From Rufibacter tibetensis (lineage in GTDB: Bacteria; Bacteroidota; Bacteroidia; Cytophagales; Hymenobacteraceae), in assembly GCF_001310085.1 (NCBI RefSeq), contig NZ_CP012643.1, forward strand, positions 3,579,501 to 3,643,500: a DNA stretch of 64,000 nt. Direction: 5' to 3'. Positions 52,653 to 61,282 of the stretch are shown here, piece by piece (the first letter of the stretch is position 1; every line of letters starts with the position of its first letter). The position numbers and the translations under genes were made by a program. Under the pieces are notes generated by a model that saw nothing but the letters and a program-made list of their open reading frames with translations, was not told the DNA's origin and did not search any database.

Positions 52653-52769
52653 TTAGCGGTTACCCTGCTGCCGAACCGGAACCGGAATGGGCTGCAAAGT
52701 TGGGCCGGTTAACCTTGAAATCAAATTTTTCAATAACGTAGCAATAGAAGAAAGCGTGTTATTAGTCAT
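52653..52769 (-). CDS. 38-residue small peptide gene
   Basis: ATG at 52769, stop at 52653-52655. The peptide starts MTNNTLSSIATLLKNLIS, a predicted amphipathic helix, and ends in a Pro/Val/Arg-rich tail (PIPVPVRQQGNR). Support for a real gene: it sits alone in a 1.5-kb gap, a promoter-like TTTG-N21-TAAATTTC precedes it (52794-52826 on the minus strand), and a clean terminator follows. No known family is claimed. It might be a membrane-active peptide, a signal peptide-like messenger or a toxin of a type I system. Confidence 0.6.
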   Translation of the reverse strand: MTNNTLSSIATLLKNLISRLTGPTLQPIPVPVRQQGNR

Positions 52770-52793
52770 GGGTTTAGAATTCAATTGTATTGT

Positions 52794-52826
52794 GAAATTT
52801 AACCAGGAAGGCCCCCTTTTGTCAAA
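52794..52826 (-). promoter_or_regulatory. Promoter-like sequence before the small peptide gene
   Basis: TTTG (complement of 52823-52826), 21 bp, then TAAATTTC (complement of 52794-52801), one base off the Bacteroidota consensus, 25 bp before the ATG. Confidence 0.45.
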
Positions 52827-53755
52827 GTTGCCCGAAGTTCACTGAGCCTGTCCTCTCCCTTCTATGGGTACCAACGCCGGATTTACTTTTTGATTTTACG
52901 ATAATAAAATATTTCCGCCTAAGTTCAAAAGTAAATTCCGTAATGATTCTTGTATCTACAACAATAATGCCAGCTTAGGTGTTCCTTTTTGTACCATTTT
53001 AAGTTGATCAAAAGGAGCAGGAATGGGGCATTCTAGCTTACTGGTTACGTATTAGCTTTTCACCTACTGTTCTGCGGAAAGGCTTCTGTAAGATAACCAA
53101 GAAATCAAAAAGATGTTACTACTGTGATTGATTAATATTACAAGGAAGTGAGAAAAACTGATATTGTGCTCGTAGCTTTTTAACTCCTTCTTATAGCTAT
53201 TTCATGCTTATAGCTATTTCATGGTCCTCCACTGCACACAAAGTAGGGTTCTTTTTGATGTAAGTACAAGTTCTATGCTCAGTTCATCAGTAAGAAGCAC
53301 ACTTCAGGTCCTCACATCACTATTCAAGTCAAAGCCACTTTTGCTTTAAGTATGCGGCTTAAGAAATTCATTTACGCCACCAGTCCGGGTCACCTCTCTT
53401 TTTAGTCGCTTCAATCTATTTTAACTTGCCTCTAAGGGGTAATAAGGCCAAGTTTGTAGAGCAAAAGCCGTTCCATAGCTCATAAGTTCTAAATCCATTT
53501 ATAGAGTTTACTGTTATCAGGGCTGTTTTTGGAAATAAGCCTTAAAACAGAATAGGTGATAAAGCCTGTATGAGCTCACCCTTTCCAGGAGGTTTGTTCA
53601 TGATTGTTTTTCATATCATTTAATGATTGGTTTCAAACGGAGGAGTCCCTTTCAGAAGGGCTCTTCTTTTATCTTTCCTGGGAGCGTAAACTTCCGTAAG
53701 AAACGGGAAGCAGAATATATCAGTAGTTTGAACATCACTTTGAGTAGTTTAGAGC
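52827..53755. other. Long AT-rich gap before the LytS-type kinase
   Basis: About 930 bp with no convincing gene. It contains a tandem duplication of 17 bp (53190-53206 and 53207-53223) and a copy of the dispersed 31-bp motif at 53521-53550. The kinase promoter should lie near its right end, but no consensus is seen. Confidence 0.4.
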
Positions 53756-54847
53756 ATGTTGCAGGCAGAGTCCTATAAGAAAGGCTTATGGAAAATAGCG
53801 TTGATCACCTCCGTGGGATGGGGAGTCATCAGCCTTTTTCCGGTGGTAAACGCAAGGAGGCCTTTCTTTATGGATAGCAGAGGACCTAGGTCACCTAGAA
53901 GGATGGACCGAACCCAATTTGGCCTATCCCAAGAAGATATGATCCTGACTTCTGTTTGGATCTTTCTGCTGATGCTGTGTCTATGGGGCATGAATATCTT
54001 TCTGTATGGCCAATTCAGCAGGTTGAATTGGAGTGAGAAGGCAAGGAACCTTACCCGGTACGCCACCAGTTACTTACTTACAGTCATTGTCTATTATGGA
54101 TTGTTGACCCTAATATTCGTGCTTGTGGATGGCCCTCCACCTCGTGTTTTTCCATTGATTGTGGCGCTCACAAACAACACCATCGTGCTAGTGCTCATGG
54201 ACCTGGTCATTCTGCAACGTAAAAGTGCCCAGATAGCAGTAGAGAACAGCCAACTTAAGATGAACCACGCCATTGCGCAGCACCAGCACCTCAAGCACCA
54301 ACTCCAGCCGCATTTCCTGTTCAACTCGCTCAATACATTAAAGACACTTATTAAAAAGAAACGGCCCGAGGCCGAGGAATACCTGGTGCGCTTGTCTGAT
54401 TTGCTCAGGGCCTCTATTACCTCTGAAAACAAAACCACTATCCCGCTGGAGGAAGAGCTGAAGCTTTGCGTAGATTACCTGGAGATGCAGAAGGTTCGGT
54501 TTAAGGACTCGTTTTCCTATAAAATTGAGATTCCGCCCTCTCTTCTCACCTCCAGTTGCCTGCCCATTTTCTCCCTGCAACTGCTGGTGGAAAATGCCAT
54601 TAAGCACAATGCATTCACCATAGAAGAGCCCTTGTCCATCCAGATTTCTTATAACAACAAAGATTCCATTGTGGTCTGGAACAACAGGAAACCGAAGCAG
54701 ACGCTGGAGCCATCCTCCGGCATTGGCCTGAAGAACCTGTCTGAGCGGTACCAAGTCATCTGCGGAGATGGCATCAACGTGGTAGAAGCAGACCATTCCT
54801 TTTCTGTAGAACTTAAGCTGCTAATAAATGAATATTGTCATCATTGA
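53756..54847 (+). CDS. LytS-type sensor histidine kinase
   Basis: 363-residue membrane kinase of the His_kinase/LytS class. About four hydrophobic segments (12-30, 62-86, 103-125, 133-155) precede the catalytic part. The phospho-acceptor His186 lies in LQPHFLFNSLNTLKTLI, and the ATPase part has ENAIKHNAF and GIGLKNLSERY. The downstream response-regulator gene overlaps it by 20 bp, so the pair is translationally coupled. The signal sensed is unknown. Confidence 0.94.
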   Translation: MLQAESYKKGLWKIALITSVGWGVISLFPVVNARRPFFMDSRGPRSPRRMDRTQFGLSQEDMILTSVWIFLLMLCLWGMNIFLYGQFSRLNWSEKARNLTRYATSYLLTVIVYYGLLTLIFVLVDGPPPRVFPLIVALTNNTIVLVLMDLVILQRKSAQIAVENSQLKMNHAIAQHQHLKHQLQPHFLFNSLNTLKTLIKKKRPEAEEYLVRLSDLLRASITSENKTTIPLEEELKLCVDYLEMQKVRFKDSFSYKIEIPPSLLTSSCLPIFSLQLLVENAIKHNAFTIEEPLSIQISYNNKDSIVVWNNRKPKQTLEPSSGIGLKNLSERYQVICGDGINVVEADHSFSVELKLLINEYCHH

Positions 54848-55589
54848 AGATGAGCCCCTTACGGCCGAGGACCTGGAGGACACTCTGCTAGAGGTGGAAC
54901 CCAGCGTACGCGTGGTGGCGGTGCTGGCCTCCGTGAAAGCGGCAGTAACGTATTTCACCCAAAACCCCGCCCCAGACCTAATCTTCTCTGACATACAGTT
55001 AGGCGATGGGTTGAGCTTTGAGATTTTTCAGGCAGTGCCCATCACCAAGCCGGTGGTCTTCTGCACCGCTTACAACGAGTATGCCTTGGAAGCCTTCAAG
55101 GCTAATGGCATTGACTACATCCTGAAGCCCTTCAACAAGGCTATTATTGAGAAAACGCTGCTGAAATACAAACAGCTGCAGGCAAACCTGGCCCCCGAGA
55201 GACCAGATTACCAGGCGCTGCTGCAACTGCTGGACAACCGGTTAGTGCAGAAGCCAAACTCGGTGCTGATGTTTCAGCGGGACAAGATCATCCCGTTGCC
55301 CATTGACCAGATTGCGGTGTGTTACTCGCAGAACTTAATTACGCACGTGGTTACGTTTGACCAGCGCAAGTTCACCCTCAACCAGAACATGGAAGAGATG
55401 GAAGCCATGTGCGGGAACCAGTTTTTCAGGGCCAACCGGCAGTTCCTAATCCATTACAAAGCCATCAAGGAAGCCTCACAATATTTTGGGCGTAAACTTT
55501 CCGTCACGCTCACCATACCTTTTCCGGAGGAAATCATCATCAGCAAAGCCAAAAGTCCGCTCTTCTTAAACTGGCTCGGAAATAAATAA
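54828..55589 (+). CDS. LytTR-family response regulator
   Basis: 253 residues: receiver domain (Glu7-Asp8, phospho-acceptor Asp55 in FSDIQLGDG, Lys100 in LKPF) and a C-terminal LytTR DNA-binding domain (about 145-250, with RANRQFLIHYKAI). Partner of the LytS-type kinase whose 3' end it overlaps. Such pairs usually control a small nearby or envelope-related regulon; no target is visible here apart from the small ORF that follows. Confidence 0.95.
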   Translation: MNIVIIEDEPLTAEDLEDTLLEVEPSVRVVAVLASVKAAVTYFTQNPAPDLIFSDIQLGDGLSFEIFQAVPITKPVVFCTAYNEYALEAFKANGIDYILKPFNKAIIEKTLLKYKQLQANLAPERPDYQALLQLLDNRLVQKPNSVLMFQRDKIIPLPIDQIAVCYSQNLITHVVTFDQRKFTLNQNMEEMEAMCGNQFFRANRQFLIHYKAIKEASQYFGRKLSVTLTIPFPEEIIISKAKSPLFLNWLGNK

Positions 55590-55644
55590 TGCGCAGGGAC
55601 GCTTACCTAATGGGGGAAAGTTCCTCAATGCACATCATAATAAC

Positions 55645-55794
55645 ATGGAACCACAAAATGCCTCACCAGAAATACTAGAAACAAAAATAAACCTGATGAA
55701 GAAGTGTCTGCATCAACCTGATTTCAATCAGTTGAGCAGGCAAAGCAAGGTGTTATTTATCCAGGAACTCAACACACTTCAGGCTCAATTATAG
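55645..55794 (+). CDS. 49-residue small ORF after the LytTR regulator
   Basis: ATG at 55645, TAG at 55792-55794, 55 bp downstream of the regulator on the same strand. The product (MEPQNASPEILETKINLMKKCL... then DFNQLSRQSKVLFIQELNTLQAQL) is hydrophilic and predicted helical, with plausible codon use. It may be a third gene of the two-component operon. No family recognised. Confidence 0.5.
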   Translation: MEPQNASPEILETKINLMKKCLHQPDFNQLSRQSKVLFIQELNTLQAQL

Positions 55795-56420
55795 TCTTTG
55801 CAGAGACAAAAAGTCAAAGTCACTCAGCGGAAGATGTATTCTGAGTAGACCTTTCTCTGCCTCCTTCTCTTTTCTTCTATTTACAGCCCTTTTCCAAAAA
55901 CAGGCGCAAAATCATTCCTTTCTACTATTCTCTCCAATTTTGTCATCTTGGAAAGATCTTGTGGGCGAACTAAAAGGCTTTGCGATAACGCTACTACTGT
56001 TTTCCCACAAGTTCCTTTCAGGATGACAAAGAAAATAAATGCGCAAAAAGAGTTGAGGTTCTCCTTTGCTTGCTTTCCCAGCAGCACCTGTTTACACGCA
56101 TCTATGTAAAAGCATCAAATAACTATCAAACGTTTCGAGCATGGTTTAGCCCGGTTCATCTCGAGTGGCCTGATGATCCGTTGTATCCTTGCTGGATTTG
56201 TGCCAAACTCCCTCTCTTGTTTCAACCCCTTTTCTGAAAAACGGTCCCAAATCAGGCTTGTCATTTGACATGCCTGTTCTGTCCGCTTCACTTTGGGCTT
56301 TGGCCGTTTGGCGGAATTCTCAAGTTTTTGGTCCCTTTCTGGCACCTGCTTTGCAAATGGGAGAACAAGCAGGCAAACCGCCTGAAAGACTAAAAATATA
56401 AACCCTTAATCTTAACTAGA
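55795..56420. other. Gap with repeat copies before the DUF4890-like gene
   Basis: Holds two copies of the dispersed 31-bp motif (about 55886-55916 and 56226-56256) and the family B inverted-repeat element at 55942-56027. No credible gene. Confidence 0.45.
55942..56027. repeat. Inverted-repeat element, family B, copy 2
   Basis: Terminal inverted repeats at 55942-55962 and 56007-56027 (17 of 21 positions complementary; right end TTTCAGGATGAC) around a centre of about 44 bp. Ends, total length and the early GCGAAC in the centre match the copy at 40209-40294. Confidence 0.65.
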
Positions 56421-56942
56421 ATGAAAAAGTACCTTGTAATGATGGCCCTAGGTTTGGCGGTAGCCGGAACTTCTTACGCGCAAACTACTCCGCAGCAAAG
56501 AGGCAAAAACCCTGAGAACAGATCAGAGCAACGCAAAAACGACAAAGGTGAATTCCACCGGGGTGGCGAAAAACGTGCCCAACTCTCACCTGAGGAAAGA
56601 GCTACCAAGCGCACTGAGATGTTAACCCAGAAACTGGACCTGAATAGTTCTCAGAAAAGAAAATTACAGGCCATCAATCTGAAGCATGCTCAGCAAATGG
56701 CAAGCTTCAAGGGGCAGAAAAGTCAAAGAAACCAACTCTATGGAGGCGAAGGAAATGACCAGCACCGTCAGCAGATGCAACAACTTCATGCCTCCTGGGA
56801 GAAAGAATTCAAAGACATCGTGAGCAAAAAGCAATACGCTCAGTATGAAGAAGAGCGCAAGCAAATGCAGGCAAACCGTGGTAACCGCAAGGGCAGAGAA
56901 GAAGGGAAAGATACCCGGGTTAGAAGACAACAGAACGGCTAA
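56421..56942 (+). CDS. Secreted DUF4890-like (Spy/CpxP-pattern) protein
   Basis: 173 residues with a signal peptide (about 1-20, ending SYAQ). The mature part is very basic and Gln/Arg/Lys-rich; its core LSPEERATKRTEMLTQKLDLNSSQKRKLQAINLKHAQQM is the DUF4890-type helical motif, and VSKKQYAQYEEERKQMQ repeats the pattern, as in periplasmic Spy/CpxP-like proteins. A chaperone or metal-binding role is inferred only. It has its own terminator. Confidence 0.85.
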   Translation: MKKYLVMMALGLAVAGTSYAQTTPQQRGKNPENRSEQRKNDKGEFHRGGEKRAQLSPEERATKRTEMLTQKLDLNSSQKRKLQAINLKHAQQMASFKGQKSQRNQLYGGEGNDQHRQQMQQLHASWEKEFKDIVSKKQYAQYEEERKQMQANRGNRKGREEGKDTRVRRQQNG

Positions 56943-56960
56943 GTAACTCAGTACCTAATG

Positions 56961-56994
56961 AAAGGAGCAAGCCAGTTGGCTTGCTCCTTTTTTT
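56961..56994 (+). terminator. Intrinsic terminator after the DUF4890-like gene
   Basis: Perfect 13-bp stem AAAGGAGCAAGCC (56961-56973) with 56978-56990, 4-nt loop and a T7 tract. Confidence 0.9.
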
Positions 56995-57045
56995 GTAAAT
57001 TTCACAAAAAAATAGAATGCTTTAGATCTAAAAAGCACAAATGAG

Positions 57046-58449
57046 TTAAGTAGCGGCAGGTAAAGTAATATGGAAGGTGGTGCCCTTGCGCTCCTCACTT
57101 TCCACGTCAATAGAACCGCCGTGTTGCTCCACCAGTTGCCGGCAGATGCTTAACCCCAGGCCTGTAGACTTTTCTCCTTTTAAACCCCGTCGTCTGGCTT
57201 TGGAGAAGCGATCAAACAGGAGCGGGCGGATTTTCTCCGGGATGCCGATGCCTTCGTCCATCACCTCCACGTGTAGGTTCTTTTTGCCTTCCCGTACCTT
57301 AATGTGGATGGTCCCATGGGTGGGGGTGAACTTCACCGCGTTGGAAAGCAGGTTGTCCAAAACCCGGTGGAAGCGTTCTTTGTTCAGGTTGGCGTATAAT
57401 GGAACTGGAGGGTACTGAAGGTGCAGGTTTCTTGATCCCTGTAATCGGGATTGCCACTCCAGATGTACTTGCTGCAGAACGGTGCAAAGATCCAGTTTTT
57501 CCAAAGGAATTTCTTCCACCAGGTCTTCACGGGCTACATACAGTATTTCATTGATAGTAGCTTTAGAAGATTGGCAACTGGTCAAAATCAAGTCCAAGTA
57601 TTGTATTTCCTGCTCAGGAGATAAGTTCTTCTTCTGGAGCAGGGAGGTGATCATCTCTATGTTGTTGAAAGGGCTTCGGAGGTCATGCGCCACAACGCCC
57701 AGGATTTCTGACTTAGCCTGGCTCATTTTCTGAATTTCCTGGTTTTTCTTTTCAATCTCCTTCAATTGAATGAAATGTGTAGCTCTATAGCTGTACATGA
57801 CACGAGAGAGAAAATAGAAGCAGACCAGAATGACAAAAGACACGCAATGGTTCAGGATTTTCTGCTCCGGGCTAAGAAAAGAAAATTGAATCATCAGGGT
57901 GAAAGCCAACGAGGTGAGAGCCACCAGAAGCAAAGTCTCCAGGTACTCAAAGTCCCAGAGAAAAGCCACCGTCACCAATCCCAGAAGGTACATGGTGAGC
58001 GTGTTTTTAGGATTTGACTGCGCAATAAAGGTGATACTCAAACAACAGCAAATAAAGGCAAACCCGAAGCCAAGACACACCAACTGCCCTAACCAGCGAG
58101 AAGAAGCGATTTTCTTGTTATTTAAGAAAAAGTGCTCTAAACAAAGAGTTGTAGCTGAGAGTGAAACCAAAGAAATGTTCAGGCCTCTAAAGAAAGAAAC
58201 GTGCAGCGTCTGGTTCAGGAGCGGAAACAAAAGCGGTAAGAGCAAAATGCCGCAAGAAACCGACATGGCAAGAGAAGCCACCATCCGGAGTTTTTTTAAG
58301 TTTTGCAACACATAGTCCTGCCTGAATGCCTTAAGTGGCAATTGAGCAGGAGCATTAAAAATGTAGAATTTCAACGTATACTCTGGAATGGAAAAAGTCA
58401 AGCAACTACCTGGAGGAGAAGGGCAAGAGGCACTGCACAAAAGTAGCAA
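57046..58449 (-). CDS. Membrane sensor histidine kinase
   Basis: Orphan kinase with about six hydrophobic segments in the N-terminal 200 residues, then HisKA with the phospho-acceptor His in GVVAHDLRSPFNNIEMI and a HATPase_c domain with NLLSNAVKFTP, DEGIGIP and STGLGLSICRQLVEQHGG, all intact. The start is uncertain: the frame is open to 58449 but has only TTG/GTG starts (58449, 58341) before the first ATG at 58284. The segment FRQDYVLQNLKKLR just before that ATG looks like part of the protein, so a non-ATG start is likely. No response regulator is adjacent. Confidence 0.85.
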   Translation of the reverse strand: MLLLCSASCPSPPGSCLTFSIPEYTLKFYIFNAPAQLPLKAFRQDYVLQNLKKLRMVASLAMSVSCGILLLPLLFPLLNQTLHVSFFRGLNISLVSLSATTLCLEHFFLNNKKIASSRWLGQLVCLGFGFAFICCCLSITFIAQSNPKNTLTMYLLGLVTVAFLWDFEYLETLLLVALTSLAFTLMIQFSFLSPEQKILNHCVSFVILVCFYFLSRVMYSYRATHFIQLKEIEKKNQEIQKMSQAKSEILGVVAHDLRSPFNNIEMITSLLQKKNLSPEQEIQYLDLILTSCQSSKATINEILYVAREDLVEEIPLEKLDLCTVLQQVHLEWQSRLQGSRNLHLQYPPVPLYANLNKERFHRVLDNLLSNAVKFTPTHGTIHIKVREGKKNLHVEVMDEGIGIPEKIRPLLFDRFSKARRRGLKGEKSTGLGLSICRQLVEQHGGSIDVESEERKGTTFHITLPAAT

Positions 58450-58757
58450 AAAGTCCTTTCATGATAGGTAAACAGCAAGGTGCCTTTTAAAAAAATCGGA
58501 GTCTCTAAAAAGGAATAGTGCAACGTCTATATAGGGCCTTTGGGGAGTGCTTAAGGGGAATGTGCAGATCAGACTAGACCTGTTGGGAATTAGATTGTTA
58601 GCCGTAATTTGCTAAAACATAAAAACATAGAAAAATTCAGATTTTTGGCAAGATTCTTGGGTTACGTGGAGAAAGCGATTTTCTACTTGTTTTTACCAAA
58701 ACGACCACGAAACGGACCCCTGTTTCTGCGCCGCTGTTCAATTTAAATATCGTTCTT
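58450..58757. other. Divergent intergenic region, nothing recognised
   Basis: Between the kinase (minus) and the DUF6600-like gene (plus). AT-rich near the right end; no promoter consensus or repeat can be supported. Confidence 0.4.
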
Positions 58758-60077
58758 ATGAAAACCTTTTTACAACGTATGTGGGCGCTGGGGGCGATTG
58801 TCCTTGTAGCCTTCAGCCTGATCGGTTCCCCAGAGGCCCAGGCCCGTCCGGGCGACCGTGTGTCGTTCCAGACGTTTTATGATGAACTGGAGCCTTATGG
58901 CCGTTGGATCAATGATCCGGAGTATGGCTATGTGTGGTCACCAGATGTGGAGTGGGATTTTCAGCCGTATGGCACCCGTGGGCACTGGGTTATGACCGAG
59001 TACGGCAACACCTGGGTGTCTGATTATGATTGGGGCTGGGCTCCATTCCACTACGGCCGCTGGATGTACGACGATTACTACGGTTGGCTTTGGATTCCGG
59101 GTTCTGAGTGGGGGCCTGCTTGGGTTAACTGGCGCAATGGCGGTGGCTACTACGGCTGGGCACCCATGGGGCCCAGGGTTACCTATGTGGTGGCTCCCGT
59201 GAGGTGGGTGTTTGTGCCGGTAATGTACATTACCAGCCCCCGCATTTACTCTTACTGCGTACCCAGAACCAAGGTGGTGAACATCTACCACAATACCACC
59301 ATCATCAATAATTATTACGAGCGCTACAACCGTAAGTATGTGTATGGGCCTAGAACCCAGGACATAGAACGTGCTACCAACCGAAGGGTGAACGTTTACC
59401 GGGTAGACAGAGACAGCCGTCCGGGCAGAACCACACTAGCCGATAACTCTGTTCGGATTTACCGCCCAGACGTAAACTCGCGCCGTGAAGAAGCACCTGC
59501 TCGTGCCATTGCCAGAAACAGCGCCACTAACCGGTCAAGCTTAACAGATTCTAACAGAGGTGCCGTAGGCAGAAGCGATAGAAGCAGCAATGTAGATAGA
59601 AGTCGGGTTGGAAATGAATCCGGAACTTACCGCAGCCGCACTGGCCTGGAATCAAGTTCAGAACAGCGCAGCGTGGAAAGAGAAGGAGTACGCACAAGAG
59701 AAGGGGTGAGAGGCGCTACTTCTGAGAATGGAGAGTATTCCACCCCATCCCGTACCAGAAGGGCTGATTACCCGCAACGGTCCTCTGCTGAAATGAATTC
59801 TACCGGTACCCGCACCCGTAGGTCTGATGCAGCAGTCCAGCAACGATCTTCTGAATCACCAGTGCCACAACGGCCAGAGGGCTCGTATTCTCCCCGGCGG
59901 GCAGAAGCACCTTACAGCCAGGGACAATACCAGACCCGTACCCGGCAGGAGCCTAGCGGACAAGGTCAATACCAGCAAAGAAGCCGCCAGGAAGCTGCTC
60001 CGGTCCAGCGCCAAGCTGCGCCCCGTCAGGAGTCATCCTCTGGAAGCGAACCAACTACCCGAAGAAGTAGAAATTAA
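58758..60077 (+). CDS. Secreted DUF6600-like protein with Arg/Ser-rich tail
   Basis: 439 residues. Signal peptide (about 1-29, ending AQA), then a Trp/Tyr-rich domain (about 34-145) of repeated short units such as YGRWINDPEYGYVWSP, WGWAPFHYGRWMYDDYYGWLWIPG and GYYGWAPMGP, the pattern of DUF6600 proteins. The C-terminal half (about 215-439) is low-complexity, rich in Arg, Ser, Gln and Glu, and probably disordered. The family is common in Bacteroidota and has no assigned function; a cell-surface or envelope role is likely. Confidence 0.82.
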   Translation: MKTFLQRMWALGAIVLVAFSLIGSPEAQARPGDRVSFQTFYDELEPYGRWINDPEYGYVWSPDVEWDFQPYGTRGHWVMTEYGNTWVSDYDWGWAPFHYGRWMYDDYYGWLWIPGSEWGPAWVNWRNGGGYYGWAPMGPRVTYVVAPVRWVFVPVMYITSPRIYSYCVPRTKVVNIYHNTTIINNYYERYNRKYVYGPRTQDIERATNRRVNVYRVDRDSRPGRTTLADNSVRIYRPDVNSRREEAPARAIARNSATNRSSLTDSNRGAVGRSDRSSNVDRSRVGNESGTYRSRTGLESSSEQRSVEREGVRTREGVRGATSENGEYSTPSRTRRADYPQRSSAEMNSTGTRTRRSDAAVQQRSSESPVPQRPEGSYSPRRAEAPYSQGQYQTRTRQEPSGQGQYQQRSRQEAAPVQRQAAPRQESSSGSEPTTRRSRN

Positions 60078-60104
60078 CGTTTTTGATTTAATGAATGATT
60101 GGAA

Positions 60105-60136
60105 AACCGCACTTCTTTGAGGTGCGGCTTTTTTTT
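60105..60136 (+). terminator. Terminator after the DUF6600-like gene
   Basis: CCGCAC/GTGCGG stem followed by a T8 tract, about 28 bp after the stop. Confidence 0.8.
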
Positions 60137-60152
60137 GTCTTGGACCAACATT

Positions 60153-61004
60153 TTAGGAATTCAGAAAATCAAGAATCAAGTTATTTACTTTATCTGGTTT
60201 TTCATGGTGCAGCCAATGGGTGGCCTCTTCTAAATACACAAGGTGGCCGTTCAGGCATTGTTCTATGCTGGGTTGTGCTAATTCAGCTCCCAGAAACTGA
60301 TCCTGCTTCGCCCAGATCAGGAGGGTAGCCACTTCTACCGGATTTGGCGATTCTACCGTGTTATACTTGTAGGCCCGGTACCAATTAATCATGTTCTCCA
60401 GAGCACCGGGTTGTTTCCAGGCTTCTTTGTAAGCGGTGATGTCTTCCTGGCTGAACGTATTAGGCAGGGCAGAGCCTGTCAGGGTGTTTTCCAGAAGTTT
60501 AAAGTCAAACGTGCTGCTCACAGTTTCCGGTACCCAGGGAATCTGGAAGAAACCCGTGTACCAGCTTCTAAGCATCTGTCTGGGGTTGCTGGTCAAGTGT
60601 TGATGTATCACCTTTGGATGAGGCATGTTCAGAATCACCAGCTTTTCCAGTAACTGCGGATAATGCAACGCTACATTCCAGGCAACACCTCCACCCCAGT
60701 CATGCCCCACTAAGACTATTTTCTGGTCTGTAAGCTGCGGAATTAAGCCCACAATGTCCTTTGTGAGTTCATCAATGGTGTAGGATTTTACCCCTTCGGG
60801 TTTGCTGCTGAGGTTGTACCCGCGCTGATCTGGAGCCACTGCAAGCCACCTTTGCTGCGAGAAGAAGCTCAATTGATTTTTCCAGCCGTACCAATGCTCC
60901 GGGAAGCCGTGCAGAAACAAGATGACTTTATCATTTGGCTGACCTGCCTCTACCACGTGAAGTTCAATGCCGTTGGTAGTGTAAAAGCGTTCCCTTGTCT
61001 CCAT
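60153..61004 (-). CDS. Alpha/beta-hydrolase, epoxide hydrolase-like
   Basis: 283 residues. The oxyanion motif HGFPEHWYGW (about 32-41) and nucleophile elbow GHDWGG with an Asp nucleophile are the marks of soluble epoxide hydrolases and haloalkane dehalogenases. The late acid is in WAKQDQFLG and the base in EATHWLHHE. The two cap tyrosines expected for an epoxide hydrolase cannot be confirmed by eye (candidates in SWYTGFF and NWYRAYKY). Cytoplasmic, monocistronic. Confidence 0.88.
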   Translation of the reverse strand: METRERFYTTNGIELHVVEAGQPNDKVILFLHGFPEHWYGWKNQLSFFSQQRWLAVAPDQRGYNLSSKPEGVKSYTIDELTKDIVGLIPQLTDQKIVLVGHDWGGGVAWNVALHYPQLLEKLVILNMPHPKVIHQHLTSNPRQMLRSWYTGFFQIPWVPETVSSTFDFKLLENTLTGSALPNTFSQEDITAYKEAWKQPGALENMINWYRAYKYNTVESPNPVEVATLLIWAKQDQFLGAELAQPSIEQCLNGHLVYLEEATHWLHHEKPDKVNNLILDFLNS

Positions 61005-61221
61005 GGTTGCATTGCTGGTTAAACTCTTTCTACGTGAACGTGAAGAATACTTCTGTTTCCTGCATCTTTTTAAAAAATCTGGCCTAATAAAGGGGCTTAC
61101 ATTCTTACCACAGTTCTCCCGAAAGGCATAGCTAGTTTGTTAAGCGTGCACGTTTTTAGAGTGCTGCCACTTACAAATGATGTTCTTGAGCCATATTCTA
61201 GAAAGTGATCTTAAAACAGAA

Positions 61222-61258
61222 TAGCCCTGCCCTCACAAGCTAAGTGAGAGCAGGGCTA
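61222..61258 (-). terminator. Terminator of the glt operon
   Basis: 15-bp stem with one mismatch (61222-61236 with 61244-61258, core TAGCCCTGC) 24 bp past the gltD stop on the minus strand. Confidence 0.85.
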
Positions 61259-61282
61259 CCTATCATGTAAAGCTGGTTCTGT

